This document shows positions 57,187 through 64,000 of a DNA stretch of 64,000 nt, piece after piece. The notes under the pieces are model-generated. The model searched no databases, was not told where the DNA came from, and saw nothing but the letters and a program-made list of their open reading frames with translations. This stretch comes from Nocardia vermiculata NBRC 100427 (GTDB lineage Bacteria > Actinomycetota > Actinomycetes > Mycobacteriales > Mycobacteriaceae). Within the stretch, counting starts at the first letter, position 1. Every line of letters begins with the position of its first letter. A program made the translations under genes and the position numbers. Location of the stretch: NCBI RefSeq assembly GCF_001613265.1, contig NZ_BDCA01000032.1, positions 1 through 64,000 of the forward strand, given 5' to 3'.

Positions 57187-58188
57187 TTACAGGGAGTTCG
57201 CCGCCTGGCGTGCGCGCCGGCCACCGAGCAGGCCGAGCGCGACACCGAGCACGATCCAGGCGACCAGGACAGCGATCGCTCGAGTAGCACCACTTCCGTC
57301 GAAGAAGGCGGTCGAGCGCAACAGTCGCCCGCCCGCGCCCGGGGGAAGGAGCTGGCCGATCGAACCGGTCCAGCCCGGCAGCATCTCAGGCGCGGTCGCA
57401 GCGCCGGAGAGAGGGTTACCGACGAGCATCATGGTGACAGCGCCGATCCCGATTCCGATGATGCCGAACAGAGATTCGAGCCCGAGGACGGTCAGGGAGG
57501 TGGCCGCGATCGTCAGACCGATAGCACCGGCGTTGGCCAGGTAGGACCCACTCAACGAGCCGAACCAGAACTGCAGTATCGCTGCGACGGCCAGCCCGCC
57601 GCTGACCGCGAAGGCCAGTGCTCCAGCAATTCGACGGTCGATGCCGTGGACGAGCCTGGTCAGCAGCACCGCGGCCAGCAGACCGCACATGACGAGTGGC
57701 AAAGCACCCGCGGCCAGGCCCGCGCCGCGCGGATCCTCGGCGGGCAGCGCGGCGAGGTCGCGTACAGCGACTGGAGCACCGGCGCTGTCTGTTCGACCGA
57801 GGCTGGTGGCGATGCTCTGCATCGTCTGGGCGACCGCGGTACTGCCGGCGGAGGCGAGAATGACTTGCGGGGTGCCGGCGCTGAGGTCGATCGCTCCGTA
57901 CACCTCTCGATCACGGATGAGTCTTTCCGCCTCGGCGGTGTCGGCGACTTCGCTGATCTCGAAGCCACCCGGCAGCCGCTGCTCGAGCGCGGTGCGGAGC
58001 TGCGCGACCGCGGGAGCATTCCCGGCGACAGCGATCGGCACCTCGTGCACCGACGACCGCACCGACGGCCAGGCGAAGGCGATGAACAGTACGGCGGTGA
58101 TCGCCGTGAGCAAGGGGACCACTGTGGCCACCGTTTGCCACCGTGAAGGAAGCGTTTCGGTGCTGAGCGGTGTTGGCAGCGTGGTCAT
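57187..58188 (-). CDS. Multi-spanning membrane protein (ABC-2/Pip-like)
   Basis: A 333-residue protein with an N-terminal helix (VVPLLTAITAVLFIAFAW), a large extracytoplasmic loop (about 45-150, SVHEVPIAVAGNAP... ASAGSTAVAQ) and five C-terminal helices, ending in GGRRARQAANSL. The topology, with a long first loop resembling an ABC-2/YhgE-Pip domain, is that of small-molecule or peptide export permeases, but no ATPase gene is adjacent. AGGAG lies five bases before the ATG. The AraC-family remnant follows it on the same strand and may once have regulated it. Confidence 0.7.
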   Translation of the reverse strand: MTTLPTPLSTETLPSRWQTVATVVPLLTAITAVLFIAFAWPSVRSSVHEVPIAVAGNAPAVAQLRTALEQRLPGGFEISEVADTAEAERLIRDREVYGAIDLSAGTPQVILASAGSTAVAQTMQSIATSLGRTDSAGAPVAVRDLAALPAEDPRGAGLAAGALPLVMCGLLAAVLLTRLVHGIDRRIAGALAFAVSGGLAVAAILQFWFGSLSGSYLANAGAIGLTIAATSLTVLGLESLFGIIGIGIGAVTMMLVGNPLSGAATAPEMLPGWTGSIGQLLPPGAGGRLLRSTAFFDGSGATRAIAVLVAWIVLGVALGLLGGRRARQAANSL

Positions 58189-58482
58189 TTACACTCCTTG
58201 AGCAGCCAGACCGTGACCGGATTTGTCTCGAAGTGGGTCCGGTCCCGGGGCGAAATCGGTGAAGCTTGTCTGGTTTGGTGCCCCTTGAACAAGGCAGCCG
58301 TCGAATTCCTGACAGCACCGGCGAGTGATGTGGAACACTGCCTCCGAGTTACCGTTCAGGTGCTCCTGCAGGCTGCGGACGGCAGCCCACCTCAATACCA
58401 ACGGCACCGGGGCCGTCTACGCACGCGAGAAGATCCGGAGGCGATCGACCCGGCGTAACCGCGGCCGAGTACCGCTGCCTGT

Positions 58483-59646
58483 CTACTCGCCCGAACGGCC
58501 GGGCTCCAGGGCGAGCCGAACCTGATTTTCGATTGCGGCGACCACAGGCAACGGGAGGTGCACGCGTCCCCGGGCGTCGAGATCGGTCACTATCCGATGC
58601 ACCTTCCGCAGGTAGGACGTCTTCTCCTCGGCGTGGTCGGTGGCCTGGGCGTGGTTGTAGAGCTTTGCCGCGGTGGCGAGGTCGTTGCGGTCGTCTTCGG
58701 GGAGATACTCGGTGCCGGTGGCTTTTCCGTCGCGTTCGCAGCGGATCCAGGTGCGGCGCAGGGTATCTACGACAGCACGGTAGCGGCCGGCGTAGGCGGG
58801 ATCATCGGGGTAGGTGTCGGTGGCGAGCGCCTGGGCTTCGGCCAGAGCGGTGTGAAAGTCCATGACCGGCTCGCGGGTGACGTCCGTGACGCCGGGGTAG
58901 CGGAGATAGCGGGTGGGGTCGAGTTCGTAGGCCCCGTATTCGGACAGGATGCTGCGGTGCACGCTGCGGGCGGCCTCCCACAATCGGAGATCGGCGGCGG
59001 GGGAGATACTCGGTTCGATGCCGGATGCTTCGGCTACTCGCGGCTCACCTGCCGAATCGGCGACAGGTGCTGGTCCATCGGGTATTTCGTCGGCTGCGCT
59101 CGGTTGTTCGACGCTCTGCTCGTCGCCGGCGGGAATCGCACCGCGCAGTCGCCGCACGATTTCCGCGGCCACGGGGTCGGCTTCACGCACGGCGACGCGG
59201 TAGACGGCGGCGTCCGCGAACGTCAACCGCACGTGGTGGATTCCTCCGATACGCAGATCCCGCGCGGCCGGGTCGATCCGCGTTTCCGCGGACGTCTCGG
59301 TCGACAGGTGGACACCGGTGAGGTCGGCGAGGGGGCGCACCACATCGGGTGTGCTCTCGGTGCCGATGAGGATCTGGCCGTCGACGAGCCCTAGCCGCAC
59401 CGCGGTGCGGCGGCCTGCGATCGGACCGGCGAGGAACAACGCGAGCGACGCCGTGACTGCACCACCGGCAATGGCGACGGCGACGGTCGGCGCAACATCG
59501 GCTGCGTCGAGCACGGGAAGCAGTGGGACCGATCCGACCAGCAGTGCGCCACTGCAGAGCAGGCGGAGCCGCCGCGGCGTATCGGAATACTCGGCGCGGG
59601 CGATCAGGGCGGTGGCGCGTTCGGGCTCCGCGCGGACACTGCTCAT
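58483..59646 (-). CDS. Membrane-anchored protein of unknown function
   Basis: A 387-residue protein: two N-terminal membrane helices (LRLLCSGALLVGSVPLLPVL and VAVAIAGGAVTASLALFLAG), a small beta domain (residues 80-150, LVDGQILIGTESTPDVV), a disordered Pro/Ser/Ala linker, then an alpha-helical domain (about 215-387) with LWEAARSVHRSILSEYGAYE, AGRYRAVVDTLRRTWIRCERDG and a terminal VVAAIENQVRLALEPG. No family is recognised. The ATG at 59646 has an AGAGGG site ten bases upstream; the in-frame extension upstream is not protein-like. It is divergent from the next unknown membrane protein gene, with 131 bp between starts. Confidence 0.65.
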   Translation of the reverse strand: MSSVRAEPERATALIARAEYSDTPRRLRLLCSGALLVGSVPLLPVLDAADVAPTVAVAIAGGAVTASLALFLAGPIAGRRTAVRLGLVDGQILIGTESTPDVVRPLADLTGVHLSTETSAETRIDPAARDLRIGGIHHVRLTFADAAVYRVAVREADPVAAEIVRRLRGAIPAGDEQSVEQPSAADEIPDGPAPVADSAGEPRVAEASGIEPSISPAADLRLWEAARSVHRSILSEYGAYELDPTRYLRYPGVTDVTREPVMDFHTALAEAQALATDTYPDDPAYAGRYRAVVDTLRRTWIRCERDGKATGTEYLPEDDRNDLATAAKLYNHAQATDHAEEKTSYLRKVHRIVTDLDARGRVHLPLPVVAAIENQVRLALEPGRSGE

Positions 59647-59777
59647 GGTTGCGGAACCCTCTGCTGCATATCGGAACGCTACCGCGTCGCGTGGGGACTG
59701 CGTATGGTTGGCCCATGTTCGAGGCTTCCCGATATGCCCGGTTCGTGATGCATTCCGTCGATGGGTGAGGGGCACCG

Positions 59778-61211
59778 ATGAATCCCATGGTTCGTGCGGT
59801 GGCCGGTGGCGTGTGCGTGGGTGCCGGAATCGCGGTCGGTGCCTACTCGGGTGGTTGGTTTCTGCTCGCCACGGTGGTGCTCGGCCTACTCGGTATCGCT
59901 ACGGTGGCAGGCCCGTTCGTGCGCGCCGTCACGACAGCTTCCTCCGGGAAACCGGTACCGGTTCAGGTGGAACTCGTGGACCGGTCCGCATCGAACTCAC
60001 TCGCGTCCTCGACACTCGTGGCAGGTGAAGCCCGCCCGGACGGTGATGTGCCGTTCCGTTTCCAGACCCGCGCGCACCTGTCGGATGCTCAGGTCGCCGA
60101 TATCGTCCACGACGGCAACGGCACCCTTCCCTCGGATGCGCTGGGGGAGCCCGGCAACGCGCCGGTGACCGAGCATCGGGCCGTCCGTGCGCAGGTGCCG
60201 GCGGCGGTAGCGGCCGTTGCCGCGATGTGGGCGACGATTCTGCTGCCGCCGAGTGGATTCTGGGATGTCACCCCCATCTCGTCGGCCGGACTCGCCGTCG
60301 TGCACCCCGTGCCCGGTCCCGACGAGCGTCCGCTGTGGCAGTGGTACGACGACGCGCTGGCCCACCTGCGCGACGAATCACCCGAATCGCTGGATTCGAT
60401 ACTGCAGATCGCGATCTACGACACCTACGTCGATGTGAAGGTCTATCTCGGCGGCGACCGGATGCGAGTGTACGAGGGACGGACCCGGGGTTGGGAAGTG
60501 ACCGAGGCGGCCACGAACTATCGCGATCGCGACACCTTCAGTGCCGCCGACGTACAGGGATTCGTAGCGCGTGAGTTTCTCTCCGAGGCGGCCGGGATGC
60601 TGCCCGAGGCCGAACGCGCCCCCGAGCGCCTGGAACTCGCCCGCTCCACCGACGATATCTACGGCGCGATCCGACCGCCCCTGGCCGAGGCCTGGTTCGG
60701 CGACGATTCCACCCTGCGCCTGCACGCGCTGGGCGACGGCACCGTCGCACCGTGGTGGTCGGCCGAAGATCTGCCCGCGGGCCTGCGACACGTCGGCGAC
60801 GCATTGACCGCCCGCGGGATCGCTGCCGGAGAGGCACAGATCAAAGAGATCACGTTGAACACCAGTGGAGACGGTAGTTTCGGACTCGATTACTACCGGG
60901 GCGATACCTATTTCAGTACGACGGCCAAGGCCGGAGATTTCGCCGACGCCGACGACAAAGGCAGCAACTCGGACTTCCCACGCTTCCGGTTCACCGATCT
61001 CGATCCCGCGGTCCTGACCCGCGTACGAGACGACGCCATGCGCCGCTACAGCGTCGACCCCGTGGACCGGGGGACCGCGGAGATCACGATCAAGGCATGG
61101 GGCAGTGATGGCGGCGCCCGGCAAGACGAGGTGGTCATCGCGGTCGACTATCACAGTGCCCACGGTGACACCGCGTTCTACACCCTCGGCGGTGACCACC
61201 TCGCCGGGTGA
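59778..61211 (+). CDS. Two-helix membrane protein with large soluble domain, unknown function
   Basis: A 477-residue protein. Two N-terminal membrane helices (AVAGGVCVGAGIAVGAYSGGW and LATVVLGLLGIATVAGPFV), a further hydrophobic segment near residue 140 (AAVAAVAAMWATILL), then a soluble region with strands and helices (GGDRMRVYEGRTRGWEV, LEFLSEAAGMLPEAERAPER-type helix, ITLNTSGDGSFGLDYYRGDTYF, TAEITIKAWG). No family is recognised. GAGGGG is five bases before the ATG. It is divergent from another unknown two-helix protein, suggesting that the two may work together; this is inference from arrangement only. Confidence 0.65.
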   Translation: MNPMVRAVAGGVCVGAGIAVGAYSGGWFLLATVVLGLLGIATVAGPFVRAVTTASSGKPVPVQVELVDRSASNSLASSTLVAGEARPDGDVPFRFQTRAHLSDAQVADIVHDGNGTLPSDALGEPGNAPVTEHRAVRAQVPAAVAAVAAMWATILLPPSGFWDVTPISSAGLAVVHPVPGPDERPLWQWYDDALAHLRDESPESLDSILQIAIYDTYVDVKVYLGGDRMRVYEGRTRGWEVTEAATNYRDRDTFSAADVQGFVAREFLSEAAGMLPEAERAPERLELARSTDDIYGAIRPPLAEAWFGDDSTLRLHALGDGTVAPWWSAEDLPAGLRHVGDALTARGIAAGEAQIKEITLNTSGDGSFGLDYYRGDTYFSTTAKAGDFADADDKGSNSDFPRFRFTDLDPAVLTRVRDDAMRRYSVDPVDRGTAEITIKAWGSDGGARQDEVVIAVDYHSAHGDTAFYTLGGDHLAG

Positions 61212-61388
61212 GGCTTTGTCACCTCCTCACCGCGGTTGGGAATACGACCTCGATGGGCAACGCAACAATGGGGGCAACCGGTTGCGCCATCCCGGTTCGA
61301 CCGGCACCCCGACGGGTCTCCGTGCGGGACGGTCGAGTTCGAGCTCCACTGTTCCAGCACTCATTCGTGTAGACACTCGGGAGATCTG

Positions 61389-61940
61389 TTGCGCCCCACT
61401 CAATCGCTTGCAGGAATCTTGCTCGCCGTCGCTATTGCGCTGTCCGGTGCGGTCGGCACCACCGCGAACGCGGAACCGAATCATCTGTGCACAGATGCGG
61501 CGTATCGCACGGAAATGCTGAACCTGCACAACGACTATCGAGCCACTCATCATGCACCGAAGCTGCAGCTCGACGAGGAGTTGAACCGGCTGGCCGAGGA
61601 CTGGGCACAACGCCTGGCTCGCACCCGCACCTTCGAACATCGTCCGGACAACAAGTTCGGCGAGAACCTGTACATGATGAGCGGCAACGGTGGCACCTTC
61701 GCCGGCGCGGAATCCGCCTTCCGGGCCTGGGCCGACGAGGAAGAAGCGGTGTACGACTACGACAAACCCGGATTCAGCATGGAGACAGGCCATTTCACCC
61801 AGGTCGTCTGGAAGGGAACCGAGCGGATGGGGGTGGCGCGCGTCTGTGAGCCGGAGTCGGGGGAGACCTATGTGGTCGCCAATTACGACCCGCCCGGAAA
61901 CTGGGAGGGCCGCTTCCCCGAGAACGTCCTCCGACCGTGA
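61389..61940 (+). CDS. Secreted CAP/SCP-domain protein
   Basis: A 183-residue exported protein of the CAP (PR-1/SCP) superfamily. The signal peptide ends near TTANAEP (residue 29). The CAP domain has MLNLHNDYRATHHAPKLQLD, ELNRLAEDWAQRLA, FGENLYMMSG, HFTQVVWKGTERMG and VVANYDPPGNWEGRFPENV, with the family's His and Glu residues in place. The start is TTG 61389, supported by GGGAG exactly five bases upstream; no ATG or GTG is suitable. Bacterial CAP proteins are linked to stress or cell-surface processes, but their activity is unclear. Confidence 0.85.
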   Translation: MRPTQSLAGILLAVAIALSGAVGTTANAEPNHLCTDAAYRTEMLNLHNDYRATHHAPKLQLDEELNRLAEDWAQRLARTRTFEHRPDNKFGENLYMMSGNGGTFAGAESAFRAWADEEEAVYDYDKPGFSMETGHFTQVVWKGTERMGVARVCEPESGETYVVANYDPPGNWEGRFPENVLRP

Positions 61941-62044
61941 CGAGGCGGGGGCGGCAGGCCATCGGGTCGAGGCGGGCGCGCGCCCGATGAGTTTTGCACG
62001 CTCGTCCGGTCGAAGCTCATGACACCCTAGGAAAGGACGCCACC

Positions 62045-62650
62045 ATGTCGGAGCTTCTCGTCGACTTCATCACCTCGCTCGACGGCTACGCGTCGGGAGC
62101 GGGATGGCCCGGTTTCTGGGGCCTCGAGGGCCCGGAGTATCTCGCGTGGCTCGGCGAACAGCCCGAGGTCACCTATCTGATGGGGGCGAATACCTACCGA
62201 CTGATGTCGGGATTCGCCGCAGGCGAGGTCCCGGGTGGTCAAGACGAGTTCAGGCCGGAAGAAGAGTCGTCGGTCGACGAGCTCACGCAGGCGTCCAAGG
62301 TGGTGTTCTCCTCCTCGCTCGAGGAGCCACTGACGTGGGCCAACTCCAGGCTGGTCCGCGACGATGCCGTGGCGGCGGTCCGCGCCTTGAAGTCGAACGG
62401 CTCCGGGCTCCTCAGCACGATCGGCAGCCTCAGCCTGTCCCGGTCCCTGCTACGAGCCGGGCTCGTCGACCGCTTCCGGGTCGTGATGTTCCCGGTGATC
62501 ACCGGCGCGACGGGCGCCGAACGCATCTACGACGGCTACCCGGACGTCGCCCTCGAGATGACCGAGCACCGCACCTTCGACGGCGGTATCCAGCTGGTCG
62601 AATACAAGCCCCGGGTGCTCGAGCATCCGCCGCTCAGCACCCCTGCGTGA
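62045..62650 (+). CDS. Dihydrofolate-reductase-fold protein (RibD C-terminal family)
   Basis: A 201-residue member of the DHFR/RibD-like family: LLVDFITSLDGYASG at the start, VTYLMGANTYRLMSG, VVFSSSLEEPLTWANSRLV, GLLSTIGSLSLSRSLLRAGLVDRFRVVMFPVITG (key GSLSLSRSLL) and GGIQLVEYKP at the end. These NADPH-binding proteins reduce pteridine- or pyrimidine-like substrates, or have no known role. It is not a true DHFR: the folate-site acid is not recognisable. AAGGA lies seven bases before ATG 62045. Confidence 0.82.
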   Translation: MSELLVDFITSLDGYASGAGWPGFWGLEGPEYLAWLGEQPEVTYLMGANTYRLMSGFAAGEVPGGQDEFRPEEESSVDELTQASKVVFSSSLEEPLTWANSRLVRDDAVAAVRALKSNGSGLLSTIGSLSLSRSLLRAGLVDRFRVVMFPVITGATGAERIYDGYPDVALEMTEHRTFDGGIQLVEYKPRVLEHPPLSTPA

Positions 62651-62755
62651 CATATCCCTGTCCGCTTCTTCACCGACGCGAGCCCAGCGTCGCCCTGGTG
62701 CAGATACAGTCATCTTGTTCGTTAGTTCGGAATTCCGGAATAAGAGAGATTGTAC

Positions 62756-63778
62756 ATGCGGATTCGGATGGCGCTGGCCACGATGGTGATTCCACTGGCC
62801 ACGGGATGTTCGGGAACAGAGCCGGCGGCGCAGGCATGCGGGCCATCACCGGAACCGGGCGTCAGCTCGGCCGACGGGTGGCTGGGGCGTATCGACGCGG
62901 AACCGGAAACCATCTCCGTGTACGTGGACGACGGGAAGGGGAACGTCGTGCAGCGGCGGGCCGATGAGCCGCAGCCGACGGCGTCGGCGAACAAGGTGGT
63001 GCCGCTGGCGGCTTATGCGCGTGCGGTCGCGAACGGGGAACTCGACCCGCAGGAGCGGGTGCCGGTCGCCGAGTGGGAACGGTGGTATCTACCGGGAACC
63101 GATGGGGGAGCCCACGATCGGGCGCGGGCCCGGCTCGGCGGGGAAGCCGTGACATTGGACCAGCTGGTCAGTGCGATGATCCGGGAAAGTGACAACGCCG
63201 TACCCGACTACCTGCGCGAACGCCTCGGCGACCTGGCGATGATCGACGCAGCGGCCGCGGGCGGATGGGAAGAGTACCGCCCATCCAGCAAGCTCGGCGA
63301 GATGATCCGGCTGCTCGAGCCCGGCGGCGACGAGTGGGACACCGCCCGCCGCTACGCCTACGACCCCGCATACGGCGCGCATATCCGGTCCCGGCCGCTT
63401 CCCGCACCGCAAGCGCAAGCCCGATGGGCCGAAACCACGGCTACCGCGTCCGCCCGCCGGCTCGCGTCCATGCACCGAGCCCTCGCCGACGGCAGCTTCG
63501 GCGCCGGCGCCGACATCGCCCGGGCGCAACTGGAATGGCAGCAACCGCCACCCGGGTACGAGGCGATCGGTTTCAAGGGCGGAAGCTACCCCGGTGTCTT
63601 GGCGGACGCGATCTACTTACGAGCCGCGGACGGGACGGTGGCCACCGCCGTGCTGCTCGACCATCGCATGCCCGTCGACCTCTGGGCGGAAGCGATGACA
63701 ACCCTGAGCCAGCAGCAAGTGCTGGTCGGCGCCATGGCGGACCCGGAGACGGCGCGCCGATTAGCATGCGCGGTATGA
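62756..63778 (+). CDS. Class A beta-lactamase-fold serine hydrolase lipoprotein
   Basis: A 340-residue exported lipoprotein. The lipobox is LATGC (Cys18). The penicillin-recognising motifs are Ser77-Ala-Asn-Lys80 (SxxK in TASANK), SDN at 145-147 (RESDNAV) and KGG near residue 281 (GFKGGSYPG). The domain order and SDN/KGG spacing are class A-like, but the omega-loop ExxLN motif is not obvious, so it may be a peptidase-like relative rather than an active beta-lactamase. AGAGAG lies seven bases before ATG 62756. It overlaps a 19-residue frame that links it to the next gene. Confidence 0.85.
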   Translation: MRIRMALATMVIPLATGCSGTEPAAQACGPSPEPGVSSADGWLGRIDAEPETISVYVDDGKGNVVQRRADEPQPTASANKVVPLAAYARAVANGELDPQERVPVAEWERWYLPGTDGGAHDRARARLGGEAVTLDQLVSAMIRESDNAVPDYLRERLGDLAMIDAAAAGGWEEYRPSSKLGEMIRLLEPGGDEWDTARRYAYDPAYGAHIRSRPLPAPQAQARWAETTATASARRLASMHRALADGSFGAGADIARAQLEWQQPPPGYEAIGFKGGSYPGVLADAIYLRAADGTVATAVLLDHRMPVDLWAEAMTTLSQQQVLVGAMADPETARRLACAV

Positions 63779-63834
63779 CCGACACCCCCTCCGGCCCGGC
63801 CGAATCCGCGGCGGGCCCCAGGACTGCACCGTGA
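63775..63834 (+). CDS. 19-residue linker ORF between two genes
   Basis: ATG 63775 overlaps the previous stop (ATGA) and its own TGA (63832-63834) overlaps the GTG of the next gene (GTGA). The product MTDTPSGPAESAAGPRTAP is unstructured. It could serve only to carry ribosomes from one gene to the next. Confidence 0.3.
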   Translation: MTDTPSGPAESAAGPRTAP

Positions 63835-64000
63835 CAGACGTCGAGGCCAAACTCGCCGAGCTGGAGGCGCGGATCGCGGCCCTAGAAGGACCGGCGCCCG
63901 CCGACCGCGGCGAGCGGGGCTTCGTCGAATACGGCGGCAGCGTCGATTTCGGCGGCCCGGTGGACTGGACGATCCGCTACAGCGCCACCGCGATCCGCAC
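63831..64000 (+). CDS. Coiled-coil-start protein, 3' end cut by window edge
   Basis: GTG 63831 opens a frame that runs off the right end (57 codons visible). It begins with a heptad-like helix (VEAKLAELEARIAALEG), then a globular start GFVEYGGSVDFGGPVDWTIRY. AGGA lies seven bases upstream. The visible part is too short for family assignment; a short coiled-coil oligomerisation helix followed by an enzyme- or regulator-like domain is all that can be said. It is probably cotranscribed with the beta-lactamase-fold gene. Confidence 0.6.
   Translation, partial: MTDVEAKLAELEARIAALEGPAPADRGERGFVEYGGSVDFGGPVDWTIRYSATAIR

Noticed and set aside
58189..58482. Small genes of about 70-86 codons on either strand
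   Set aside because: Neither has a good start signal or protein-like sequence; the stretch is treated as promoter region of the permease-like gene.
1..64000. tRNA, rRNA, CRISPR arrays and prophage
   Set aside because: No T-loop GGTTCRANYC motif in a cloverleaf context, no spaced identical repeats and no phage structural genes were found by eye.

Overview
The window is high-GC (about 65-70 %) actinobacterial chromosome. It most resembles Nocardia or a related mycolate-producing actinomycete. The evidence is a DevS/DevR (DosS/DosR) dormancy two-component system, a DesA1-type acyl-ACP desaturase, lipobox-type exported proteins, an F420-type LLM oxidoreductase and a steroid-side-chain-like acyl-CoA catabolic cluster. 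I see no rRNA, tRNA, CRISPR array or prophage. One solitary tnpB element is the only clear mobile DNA.

Layout. 1-12.2 kb: cell-envelope and housekeeping genes (truncated membrane-anchored protein, polyprenyl diphosphate synthase, L,D-transpeptidase, META lipoprotein, a subtilase followed by a small pro-domain-like protein, two thioesterases, patatin, DUF427, amidase, exported lipase). 12.3-15.5 kb: SDR, epimerase and MHS-transporter operon. 15.6-23.4 kb: secreted proteins, a histidine-repeat metal-binding protein, MFS exporter with AraC regulator, HrpB helicase and a SnoaL-like protein. 23.4-24.1 kb: no gene, but a segment with two mutually exclusive long stems. 24.1-31.6 kb: Rpn-type nuclease, an MFS plus CysK-fold pair, a copper-type LpqS-like protein with a CsoR-like box, a FAD monooxygenase, and tnpB with its omega-RNA-like end. 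31.7-37.1 kb: devR-devS, a flavin-fold protein, DosR-like boxes, desA1 preceded by a 12-codon leader ORF, and three small or orphan genes.

37.2-50 kb is the most interesting region. A KstR2-like TetR regulator is divergent from a long, mostly overlapping gene series, with a perfect match to the KstR2 operator consensus between them. The series encodes a hydratase assembly (ChsH2 split into a MaoC-like and a DUF35 protein, plus ChsH1), an Ltp2-like aldolase, a DegT/RfbH-fold enzyme, an SDR, a thiolase, a fused FadE34-like acyl-CoA dehydrogenase, a ChsE1/ChsE2-like dehydrogenase pair and two more SDRs. A FadD ligase lies just downstream at 50.9 kb. Together these can activate an acid, desaturate and hydrate its CoA ester, and release a unit by thiolysis or retro-aldol cleavage. 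The outlier is the DegT-fold enzyme: it has His in place of the PLP-binding Lys, the signature of C-3 dehydrases such as ColD and E1. A deoxygenation-type PLP enzyme inside a beta-oxidation operon is the best candidate for an undescribed pathway.

50-64 kb: DoxX with a 50-residue partner and a palindromic operator, FadD, LLM oxidoreductase, a P-loop kinase, aldose epimerase, an SDR, an AraC-family remnant beside a membrane protein, a divergent pair of unknown membrane proteins, a CAP-domain protein, a DHFR-like protein, a beta-lactamase-fold lipoprotein and a truncated gene running off the right end.
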